NCBI GenBank assembly: GCA_013054445.1
Contig: JAAMPI010001436.1
Coordinates: 1-14,461, forward strand
Direction of reading: 5' to 3'
Source: Cudoniella acicularis
Taxonomy: Eukaryota; Ascomycota; Leotiomycetes; Helotiales; Helotiaceae
Length of the DNA: 14,461 nt
The translations under genes and the position numbers were made by a program. This document shows positions 1 through 11,100 of the stretch, piece by piece (position 1 is the stretch's first letter; every line of letters starts with the position of its first letter). A model generated the notes under the pieces. It worked only from the letters and a program-made list of their open reading frames with translations. It did no database searches and was not told the origin of the DNA.

Positions 1-887
1 AAAGTGTACAAATAACTTGAACTTGACTAATGCGCTCTTTCTAGTTATCTCGATCCTTATAGAAACCCTCTCTCTATTAATGACCCCAAAAAACTTCTAT
101 AGGGTTGCATTCGAGGCCTAAAAACTTCCCACAACTGCATGCTGCAATGCAGTAAGAAATCCTTCCTTGTACCGGGATACTTCATGCAGCTCAGCGGCTG
201 ACAAGTGGTGGTTACACTCAACATACTGTATTCATCCACACTGCACCCCCTTCTCGATACATCTACGTAGGCTATAGTAGATGGAGCCAACTGCAAGCAC
301 TTTATCTATGTAGCCCTTCTTATAAACTACTCGATATCTCGATAAGGCTGTCAGGGATCGAAAAGTTAGAAGTTGATTAATTGTGAAGGAGGCGGAGTTG
401 TTACACGCATTGGTTTTTAGCCCCTGATACATGCAGGTGAGAGACGTGGAGGTCAATTTGAATAGAATCTAATGGAATTGGATAGAACTTTAATCCCTCT
501 TCGATTTGAAATCCACTTAAACAAATAGACGCTAACTATACTTGTATACCTGGGTGTGGCCCCACTCTGTCGTCGCGTTAATAAGTCCGGCTCGTTACGA
601 ATTTGTTAAAAAGGCGCGCCTGCATTTATTACAAAGACATAAAATTATTTCTACAGCAGTTATATCATCATAAAATCGTAAACTGCGATTGCAAAGCCCA
701 GACCAACCAGCAAACGAGACAAGATCCCAGCTTCTTTAAAGTGGAGGGCCTCCAGCCAATAACGCCATGCTAAAGCAAGAATACCACCCTTTTCATCGCT
801 TGTAGGCAGAAGCAAAATGACCGACTCCTATTTCCGTCTATCAATACACACGTTCTTCCAAGCTCTTCAAGAAAATCATCTACCACA
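1..887. other. tra1 3' untranslated region and AT-rich downstream DNA, no gene seen
   Basis: The part from 887 to roughly 620 is probably tra1 3' UTR. The rest is AT-rich with only short open frames on both strands, none resembling a known protein. I see no tRNA or transposon ends. A small inverted repeat (ACTGCAT at 134-140, ATGCAGT at 147-153) could form a seven-pair hairpin. Confidence 0.6.
625..630 (-). terminator. Candidate tra1 polyadenylation signal (AATAAA)
   Basis: The minus strand reads AATAAA about 258 nt after the tra1 stop codon, preceded by AT-rich, TATG-containing sequence resembling fungal efficiency elements. It is the clearest such signal downstream of the gene. Confidence 0.4.
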
Positions 888-2132
888 TCATAGATATGGC
901 ATAAATAACGCCTCGCTCTGCGCCAAATTCATGGGGTTTACAGCCTTGGCGATCAAATCAATCACGGTCTGGTTTGCCGGTAATGCGCCGGCTGGTGACT
1001 GAGCAAGACTCAAAGTTCTCTTGACAATGAGTTCGCTGTTGGTCTGGACTGTTTCCCTCAAGTTTCCTTCTCCCATCTGTCCTGATCTGTGACTGCTGGT
1101 GAACCAGAAGATCATCTCATCCCTGACAAACAAGCTCAGTTGCTGCTCCAATTCAAATTCCGGCTCCGTTAGACATCGTGCGATGGCCATTATAGCGCAG
1201 CTGAAGATGCCTTCCGTTGCTAGCGGCCCCATGAGAGTTTGGAGGTTGGGTGTCAAACGGAATGGAACTGGCTCTGGGTTGTGGAAGAAAGCCTTTCCAG
1301 CTGCCATACACGACATCAGTTCTGAACCCCATACGTTGCCAGTGCCACGAGCGATATTGAGCTTTTGCGGGTATCGGTTGTGCATATGCAGAATATATGT
1401 CATAAAGGTGAGGGCAGCAAATTGGTATGAGAATTGTCGCCGGAAGAGCCAGAACTCGGAGTATGAAGGGTATACTTTGGTGAAGTACTCCAAAACCAAA
1501 GTATGAGGAACCCATTTCTCTTGGATGGCGTTGAATGTTTCCAGCTTCGAAGTCATTGACTGATCCTGATGCTTCTGAGGGTATGTTAGTCCAATTCCAT
1601 GCAACTTCTTAATATTGTGAGGGCTTACCTTGCTTTCCACCAGTGCACGCATCTTCTCCATCGTGTACAGAATAGGGTCATCCTTTGACATCCCACTCTT
1701 CCGGCAGTGATCCTCGAATATGCCTTGCAAGGAAACATAAGTTGGATCATCTTGAACCATGCGAATATGTGGTGCTAGAGGGATCATCAATGGCAAATGG
1801 AAGTTGAGGTTGCGACGTCGACTCTCTTTGCGTTTGCTCAAGCTGCCATTGAAATGCCTAAAGAGTTGCAGGATTCTTTCCTCCCGTCTGCAGTGGCGAG
1901 CAGCAGGGTGCTGGATTGCGAATGGATGAACACTGCCATCATGGCCTCGAATTTTCAATCTGCGGTGACAGACTCCAATTCCGCGGACGAGTTCCACGTT
2001 TGGCAAGAACCTTTCAACACGAATGAAGTCCTGGTTCTTGTCTTTGTGCTGGAGATATTGCCCAGGTACTTCTACCTCGTCAAACTTCTGGAAACGGAAC
2101 TCGCTGAGGTGGTGACTGTATGACTCTAGGTA
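888..2132 (-). other. tra1: Pseudokinase (PI3K-like) and FATC region of Tra1
   Basis: The PI3K-like fold runs from about residue 3450 to 3810 and is interrupted in the DNA by intron 3. Recognisable blocks are [36 protein letters not shown] and [11 protein letters not shown]. The position expected for the catalytic loop holds the sequence around [10 protein letters not shown], and no DFG follows, so ATP transfer is not expected. The FATC segment (about 3813-3845) ends [16 protein letters not shown]. The final residue is Leu, not the aromatic residue found at the end of yeast Tra1. Confidence 0.85.
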
Positions 2133-5100
2133 GTTGAACATTCGTCTTCGATCCAATTTTGCCTCAAATTTGTCTCGCCACTTTCGAAGTTTATGAATGT
2201 ATTCGTACATTGTAGGCTTCTTTTGTACAAAGTCTACCTCGAAAGAAGTCCGGATGTGAGCAGGAAGGATTGTCTCAGCGAACCTGGTAATATTGGCTTC
2301 AGTTGCTGAAGGGAGCTTGACATCTTGAGCGTATGATGTGGGCATACGGCCGACATAGGAGAGAGCATCGTTCAATAGGGCTGTGATAAGACGATAGGCG
2401 TCCTCATCCGGTGGACATTTGAAGTGCTTTGAGATCTGATCAACCATTGATTCCATCGAGAGGGCCAAGAGTGGGAATGCCGTCTTGAGTATGGCAAGGA
2501 TTTCCTCGGTGTGTTCCCACGGGGGTTTCTTCTGAGGAGCTTGAGTTGCAACTTGTTGGTTATTTCCATTTGCATCATTTGAACTGGTGCCATTGACACC
2601 TCCATTATTTTCGGATGGTTCGCTTTTGACTGTGCCCTCAGGGTTTGCGGTACCAGGTCTGGACCCAGCCGCACTTTCGGGTCTTCCATTGGGTGCTTCT
2701 TGACGAGGGAGTGAAGGTGAACCGTTTGGCTTCTGGGTAGCATTGCCTTGATTCAGGCCTTGGGCCCTTGCCTTCATTGCCTTTTCCCTGTTTTCTTTTT
2801 GTTCTTGAGTCTTCTTGATGGCCAGCATGTCTTCCCGGTTTGTCCGAAGCTGGAAGTATAACGCCTGGGGATATGATTTTGCAATCTTTGCTAGGATACC
2901 ATGAGCCTTTGAGGCTTCCTTGTGTCCAAGTCCAGTCAAGAGCTGGGGGATGAAGGTGATCCAGTACCAAACAGGTGTCTCGCCCTTGTACTCATCGAAT
3001 TGCTTGGACAGACTTCCTTCAGCATCGTCCAAGCTCAGAAGCCATAGAATTCTGGTGAGTAACTTCCTGGATTTGGCATTCTTAAACAGCCCAGCTGCCT
3101 CGAGATAACAACTTAATGCATTCCTCGCATAGCTGTAGTTTGTGGGATTCTCTTTGAAGAGGCGATCGTTGTAATAACCCCATTCTGCCCATGCCTTCGG
3201 GAGTTTGATATCGAAGAACAACGCCATACCGTAGGCCTCAGCGGCCTCATCTCGCTGGCCTAACTTTTCCAAGAACATGCCTTTCAGGGTGTAGAACTCA
3301 GCCTTTTGGTTGGGGCCGAAGTAGTTCAGGTTGGTATTGTTGATGACGTCGAGTCCATTGGTCAATTCCGTTGGGTTCTGGTAGTGACATTTGGCCTGTT
3401 CTCTAAGCTTCAGGAAAGCTTCTTGGATCTCGATATTGGGCAAAGTGTAGATTCGGCTGAGTTGGCTGATGCACACTTCTGGAAGTTGATGTTTGCGAGC
3501 GACATGAGCAAAGCGATTGATAATCCAGGCAGTTTCATGGTATCCACGGTATGCGAATGAGGCGCCGTTAGCGTTTTGACCTTGTTGAGGCAGGAGGCCA
3601 AGGTATGTCGTATTGATTAGCCCGAAGATATGCTGTCTCCAGGTTACCAAATCCTGCCATGCTGTGATATCGTCCCAGACGTTTGGAAGCCTGTCCCGCC
3701 AAGTTCCCAATAGCAATTTCAATTCGCCGGACTTGACATCGAGGTTGCCTTGGTTTGTCTGTGCGAGGCTCTGGCATATGACACTTGCATCGTGCAATTC
3801 TACAAGTTGCTGGAAGTTTTGTAGAAGCGGAATGTGGGCGTTGGTAATGCGTTTTGGAAGCTGGTGCCATTTTCGAATCGAGAGCTGTATCGCCTCATCA
3901 CAGACCTTACTGAACTCAACTGCTGTTTCGGTCTTATTGTGTAGTTTGAGCAACGACATGAAGGCTTGGAAGAATGTTCGTCGCGGCGTCGGTGCATCCA
4001 TCACACCCTTAATTAAATTGTCCAACGATTCGCGATTTTCTGGTGTTTGCCACATTTCCGTCTGCTTCCAGGCACACTCCAAAAGTAAATCTTGGAAGTT
4101 CTCATGCTTAGCGAAATCCGAGAGGATCTCCCATTGTTGCAGCTTCTGGGCACAAAGAACCCAGTGATCTTCCCACAACATGTATTCTGCTTGTGAGAAT
4201 GGGATTGCTCCAGTGCGAGCCTTGATCTGCGCAGCCTCGTACATGTGCTGTGCTTTATCCCACATGCCATTCTGCTCGTACGATAAAGCAGCATTCGTTT
4301 CCACAAACTGACATCGGCGACGCCATGTTCCGTAGAAAAGATCATCTTCCTGTAATCCAGCATACAACTGTACCAAAGCGTCCAAATTACTCTCTCGAAC
4401 CAAAGCACTGTCTACTTCTGGTTTTATAGCAGCATTCTCCAGCTGCACCAACGCAATGTACCAAGCATCGTATGTCGGGGCTTCAAACTTCAAAACGTGC
4501 GGGGGAATTTTGCATTCGGGCCAAGATCTAGCAGCTCCCTCGAGTAAGGATTGAACAACGTTAGGTCGCTTGTCAACCTGCCGAGAGTGATGGTCCTTTG
4601 TAAGCAGGGCCACCATGCCACGTTCCAGATCGGCACGTTCGTCCTTCGGGGTTGCAGCCCAGAACAAGGGAAACAACGCGACCCATATTTCGTGAGCCAT
4701 CTGGGGCTCAAGATGTTGCAATTGACCGATTGGTTCGATGATATCGCGAACTTTGACATCTCCGAGTTCAGCAATAAAACGCTTGTGCCCGATCATCAAA
4801 CTGTCATACTTGCTGTCGGTTGGGAGTGCCGGACTGCGGGAATCCTTGACGTAAGTCCCAAAAGCAGTTGAAGCAGGGATCACACGGAAATCCTCAGAGT
4901 GGAGTTGAGCAGAGCTATTGATGTCCACAGCGCCAAGAAGTAGCTGCGATGCCTGCGCCAGCCAGTAGGAGTCTGCCAGTGTATCCCAATTTTGAGCTGC
5001 AATTACATAGCTCAGTCTCGCACTAGCTGTCTTTGATTGACTCTTATCAAAAATTGCCATGAAGCGGTTACGCATGTCGATGTCCGTGGCTCGGGTGCCA

Positions 5101-8100
5101 ATCAAAAAGGCATGCTCCATGCGAACAGTAAGCTCGGTGCGGGTGATCTTGGGATCCTCGTAAATGCGAATGACAAGTTCCAGGAACTTGATCAAAAGGG
5201 TCTGGTCTTGGCGTTGTTCGAAGGTGAGCATCTTGTGCAAGACTGCAGTCTTCTCCTTGAGGGTCGGCCACGAACCCTCTGACTTGAATACCCAAGTTTC
5301 TACCATTTCAAGGATTTTGAGACAGAGAGGATTGCTCAAGGACTTCTCAACTAGGGTAGCAAGAACGCTGAGGAAAGGGCGCCGATTGTCTCCGAGCACA
5401 TCCATGCGCATTGAAATGACATCGATTGCTTTTAGCATAAGCCCAGTTTGAATTTCCAAGTCATAGTTGTTCATCACACCAGCCGGTTCTGCTTCGCCAG
5501 GTCGAGCAGGGGCCACCATTCCAGTTTGTCCAGTGACTGCGTTGTAATGAGCGACATGCTCTCTAGCAAGCTTCGATTGAAGAGCCTTCATGACTTGACT
5601 TATATGTTGATCCATCTCGGAAGGTTTGCGCTGAGCCAAAGTCCACAAGATATTGATACCTGCGATGTAATTGCTATTGGAAAGTAACTCTGTGGCAATG
5701 TTGGTCAAGAACGTTATGATCTCTGATGTTGATGCCTCGGTCTCTCCCTCGGCATCGGCGTCCTCCATGGGAACATCGTCAGGTACCGCATCAAGTATGC
5801 GTTTCAAAAGCGGCTTTAGTTTTCGGCCATCATCCAAAGTCGAGTCCGCAGCGTTCAAGCAGTCCTGGATCTCAGGGTTATCTGATTTCAAGGATTTCTC
5901 CAGGATATGTTGAAGGGCAGGCATATTCTGTAGGATCCACTCGTCTGATTTGATGTTCACAATGATACGCACAATCTGGAGTGTGTTGATCATGTTTGTG
6001 ATGAACTTCTCATCAGGCTTGTTCTCCTCTGAGTGCTGGCTGGCCAGAGCTGCAACCGTCCGCTCACTTGCCAAGACAGTCTCAGTAACGTTAGGGAATA
6101 AGTCAACGCCAGCCTCTCCCCAGTATTGAGGTTGGAGAAGGTTGTAGAGAAGCGAAATAGCTTTTTTACACATTTCGGTTGAAGTTGAAGCCTGCACTGG
6201 CGGAGATGCGGAATCTTTGGTTTTGGCGGACGGAAGAGGATACCTTTCACTGAGGGATGCAATGAATTCAACAAGATATTTGATCATCTTTGACTGGGCT
6301 ACAGGCGGGATTTTGTATTCGGGTTTGTCCATTGAACTAGATGATCCAGGTTTTGATGGTGATGGTGAGGATGTCGACTCATTCAGACTTTCAAGCTTGC
6401 GCTTTTTCGAATTCGGTGATTCTGAAAAGGATCGTGGAGATGCATCCTTCCCCTCCACGCGTCTCTGCTCCCAATGCCAAATCATAGTCATTAGATTCAA
6501 CACCAATCTCTTGCTCTCGTTAGAGGGGTTTGGAGGCTGGGCCACTTTTCGCAATGAGCCGATGATTAGATTGATGAACTTTTCTCGTGACTCATAAAAT
6601 AAGTCGGGGTGTTTCACCAAGAAGTGGAAAATGCTTGTCATCTGTTGTACATTTTGGCCTTCCTCAGACAAAATACGCCGAGGCGCGGCGGCCCATACGG
6701 GATTGCGGTCTCCTGGTGCAGCATTGCATCGTTTGGGGAGAACGGGGGCGATAAGTTCCAGCGCTTGCGTTACTAGAGCGCGGCCTTCGTTTTGGTTTGT
6801 CTTGAGCAACGAGAAGTAGACTTGCTGAACAATCTTTGCTGGCGTCTCGTAATGGGCGATAAAGTAGCCAATCACCACATAGGCAGCGTGCTTGTTGATC
6901 ACATCCTCAAGTCGAATATAGGTCCAGCCGAACTTAATAATATCCTTTCTTGCGTCTTGCAAAATCGCATGATGGTACTTGACCAACATAGCTGTAAGCT
7001 GGAGGACTTCCATTCGAGTGTGGTCAATTCCTGGTTGAGTCAAGTCCTCGTTTGAATCACCGAGGCTGACTTTCCAGATTTTGGTGTGGATCGACTCAAT
7101 CACAGCCTTGTCCATGAGCCTAGGCCCTTTCTGAGGTCTTTGATTGAAGGTGCGCATCACATCCATAGCAATGATTGGGTTGGCAACATTATGGAGCAAG
7201 AAAGTCTTGGTCTTCTGAGTGGCGCTTTTCCCAGCATAAATCTCCAAACTTCGCATGACAATAGATTTCCAGTAGTCGATAGAGTCACTGCAAATGATAT
7301 TCTTGTATATGTAATCGAATAACGATTGACTGGGTTTGAAGTCTTCGGCGGTGACGGATTCAATAAGGCTGAAGAGAGCATCCAGATCTTTTGGATGGTA
7401 TTCGAGAAATTTAGTGAAGATGACCATCAGCTGCTCGCCTGCCTGCTCAGCAGCGAGTCGCAGGTTTTCTGGTAGATCATTGAGGCGCAGATGCAATTCG
7501 AGATTTTTGCCGACCAATTTGAACCAAGTAATGTTCTCCTTCTTTTCCATCCATGACTTAGTGCCCTCAAACTTGCATATCGAATGCATAATATTGACAG
7601 CATTGATGACAGCGGCATATCGAGTCTCTTTGTTTTCGGCTCCCATGTCCCCACAATATTTGATCAGGGACTCGACACCATTGACCACAACATCTCTGAG
7701 GGGGCCACTGTCTGGATCTTCCAATACCTGAGCCAGGAAACGACCATACTTCTGTTCCTCGATCTTACTAAGCAACAAAAGCCATATTTCCTTTGGGTAA
7801 CGGTTGAGATAACTGTACAATGGCTTTCGGAAAGGACTATTGCATGTTCTCCGCAGTTTCTCTTCCAGATCCAGGACAGTATCGATCAACCTCTCCTTGA
7901 ATTGTTCTGCAGCTGGAGGTAAAAGGTGGAAGATTTTGAAGACAGCCGCGATGATCTTCATCTGGGTTTCTTGTTCAATTAGGTGGAAGGATATCCGCTG
8001 GAGAGTATTCACATCTGCGAGAATCTTGATGTGATCGAGTAGGCGGGAACCGATCTCAACCTTGAAATACGTGGTGAGCAGTTGCAAAAGTCGAGCAAGA

Positions 8101-11100
8101 CCGTCAAGTCCATGTGTACTCAACCTTCGTGGATCTTGAAGATTGGCGAGGACTGGACGTAAGCCATTCTGCAGTAGATCTTTTGGCAGCTTGGTTGTCT
8201 GTGAGAGGACCACCTTCAAGGCATCATTGGCTGCTTCAATGGTTTGCTTGGACTCCGAGTACAAACACTTGAAGAATACAGAAACGATCTTGGTCCGCGT
8301 AGGATTGGCCGGGCCTTTCTGAAACTCCTCGAAGCCCATTGCTGTAGTCAGCATTTTAATGCAAGCAACTCTAAGACTGATGATAGATTCATGGGTTCGT
8401 TGCTCAGCAGGCTTTCCTGCAAGAGACTCATCTGGAGCATCCGCTAAGGCCAATGTTTCCATGAGAAGACGATTGAGATGATCATCAAAAGCGACAAAAT
8501 CATGCTTGAGGCCCATGTAATAAGTCACCGCATCTATGAAACCAATCTGGACGCCAAATGGAAGTGCCCTAAGAGGTTTGTTGTAGATTGGAGAAAGACA
8601 TCTGTCTTTGGAAAATTCCAGCAATTCGTAAATCTGAACACCGATTTCCTTTGCAATAATTTCGAGAGCTTGCTTAGCAGCCTCGCGCACATGCTTATTC
8701 ATATGAGAAAGTTCGGTGTTCAAGATGCCGCAAAGTTGAAGAAGCCGAGAAGACCGCTGCGGCAGCTGGCCAGGCTGCTGTGCAGGGGGCGGGGTGAGAT
8801 CTTCTTTAGTTGTGGTTTTCATACTTCGACGGAGTAGAATCTCAAGGGTGCTTTGTGCTCCTCTCCGAGTCTTTGCAGGTAGATCAGGAGGCATATCCTT
8901 GATTACATACAACAGAGCTCGGACAAAATCAATCTGCCTGTCTGACACCCAGGCATCGCCCAGCTCGAATTTGGTGATCAGAAGGTTGATACCCAAGCTA
9001 CCACCAGCCTTGGTAAACCACTCTTCTTCATAACATGCATGGCAGAAAATTTTGCCAAAGTGATCAAATAGCCATAACCTGTAGATCTCCGTTTGCGACC
9101 CGAAAATGATGGCAGTAGAATCGTAAATTTCCTGTATGGCCAACTGCGCGGCCTCGCGAACGGCAGGCATGTCTGAAGACAATGACTCAACAATTGCGTC
9201 GGCGAGTACTTTGCTGTCGATGAAAAGACCACCCTCTCCAGCCTTGACATCGAATGCCTGGGTTAAACGTTTCATTTCCTGCAATGATCTGGCTACTTCA
9301 AGGATGGTGAAATGGCGACAAACATTGATTAGCAATGCAGTGGCTTCTGCGGAGAATTCTGGTAGAGAAACTGTAAAAATCAAGGATTTAAGCAGCTTCT
9401 TGACCAAGGCTTCCTGTTCTTCCTTCTTAAAAACAGATCTCTCGCGGTCAGAGATATCAAGAGCGGACAAATCGACTTCACACTTCCTAGACAACAGATC
9501 CTGGGCTTGGAGACGAACCACCCGCGCAAAATCTTCAGGCAGACTGTCAATGCCGAGACGTAGTTTAAGCTGCGTTTTTATGAGATGAAGAGCTTGCTTC
9601 TTGTAGTAAGTGTCCGACTTCTTTGCTGCGCCCTTAGGAACTTCTGTCAACTTGCCGATTGCGAGGTCGATGCCAATTTCAACAGGAAAAGCTCTCTCCT
9701 TTTTCGAGCCAATAAGTTTCAGGTCCACACTCGTCAGATCATCGGAAAATTGTTGGAATGTGAGACTGGGAGCCCCAGTCATGAATTTTCTATTACGGCC
9801 ACCCAGTTTTCCGAGTATTCGCATTGTCGTGTGAGCATAGAAATGACTGTAGGGGGCGGGTCGCAGATGATCGAACAGAGCAGTCATCAACTCATCAATC
9901 ACCGGCGCCATTATTGGGTCCAAGTAATCTGCTGTCAGATTATCGACACAAAGTTCCAAGGTTCTCAGTCCTTGTCCCACGAGATCAGAGCCAGGTCGGA
10001 GTGCAACAACGAGAGGCCGCATCAAGTAGCTCAGATGAGGGAGCAGGTTGCTGAGTCGAGCTGGGACTGTGAGACATAGCTCCACATAAAGATCTCGATC
10101 AGCCGGTTTTCTTGCTGCCAAGAGCAAATTGTTAAGAACTTCAAGCAACATTTCAAGAAGTGGAAGGATTTGTTTGTATAAATGCTCAAATTTCCCACCG
10201 CCGATACTTCGGAACAAAGATCTTAGCAGCAGGAAATAGTTCATAGGCTCTTCCGCTGTGGTAGAAAGGTCAATCGATTTGGTGACGATATCGAGAACAT
10301 GCGGTAGAAGGACTTGCTCATTTTGATTAGAAAATAAGGTGACGGCCATGAATGCTAGCTTGAAAAGTCGAAGAAGAATAGAAGACTTCTTAACATCAGC
10401 AGTCCCAACCTGATCTATTCTATCCATGAGGAAGCGCAGCAGCATACCCGCGAAACTTGGTGAAGTAGCTTCACTGGCAAGGAAGAACTGTGGCACATGC
10501 AGGAGGGCGGTGTGCTCGAAAATCATGTCGTAAAGCTTGGGAATCTCTTCATGGAAGACTTCATGAAATGTTGCTGGGTCGATGCAATGGAAGACTGTAG
10601 CAAAGGTCTCAAGCAAATCCTTCTCCTCCTTGCTGCTCGAGATCATGTAATGATTGGCCATGAATTCAACAGGGGATGAATATTGTGATTCGGTTGCCGG
10701 TTTTTCGATTTCATAATATCGGAAAACATAGGCTCCTTCACGGAAAAGCTTGGTGATGACTTGTACTTCCTCTGCTGAAAAGCCATATGATACCTCCTGC
10801 CAATGAGAAGGTGCATTAGCGGGATCGATCTGTGGTCCGACATTGCAGGCCTTCAGCTGGTAGAACAAATTCTTGAGTCCATTCATGAGATTCTTGAAGA
10901 GGAATTTGTTATCCGCAACTGGGTCCACGAGTCCACGATCGCGAGGATTAGAAGTCTTGATCGGCATGGCTGTGAAAATATCTATCTCATCCCAATCCGG
11001 AGGGTGATCCTTGTCAGCGAGATAGTTGTCCGGGGAAGCGTCTATCGATTGATGTGCACTCAGTTTTGAAAGCTTGACTGCGTTCGGATATTGTCGATTC

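Noticed and set aside
134..153. Seven-pair hairpin as a transcription terminator or small RNA
   Set aside because: Too short and AT-rich to be convincing, no conserved RNA features, and intrinsic terminators do not apply to fungal mRNA genes.
232..456. 74-codon minus-strand frame downstream of tra1
   Set aside because: No recognisable family, no flanking promoter or splice signals, and AT-rich surroundings; likely chance.
613..620. GGCGCGCC (AscI site) as a cloning or insertion scar
   Set aside because: An isolated eight-base palindrome can occur by chance, and no vector-like sequence lies around it.
2525..2816. Frameshift or retained intron in the Tra1 FAT-kinase linker
   Set aside because: The frame continues cleanly on both sides and I see no donor, branch point and acceptor set; variable low-complexity linkers are normal at this place in fungal Tra1.
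3613..4167. 184-codon plus-strand frame antisense to tra1
   Set aside because: It is fully inside the tra1 FAT coding region and reflects codon bias on the opposite strand; its Cys/Ser-rich product resembles nothing known.
9585..10079. 164-codon plus-strand frame antisense to tra1
   Set aside because: A shadow of the conserved tra1 solenoid coding sequence; no independent evidence of a gene.
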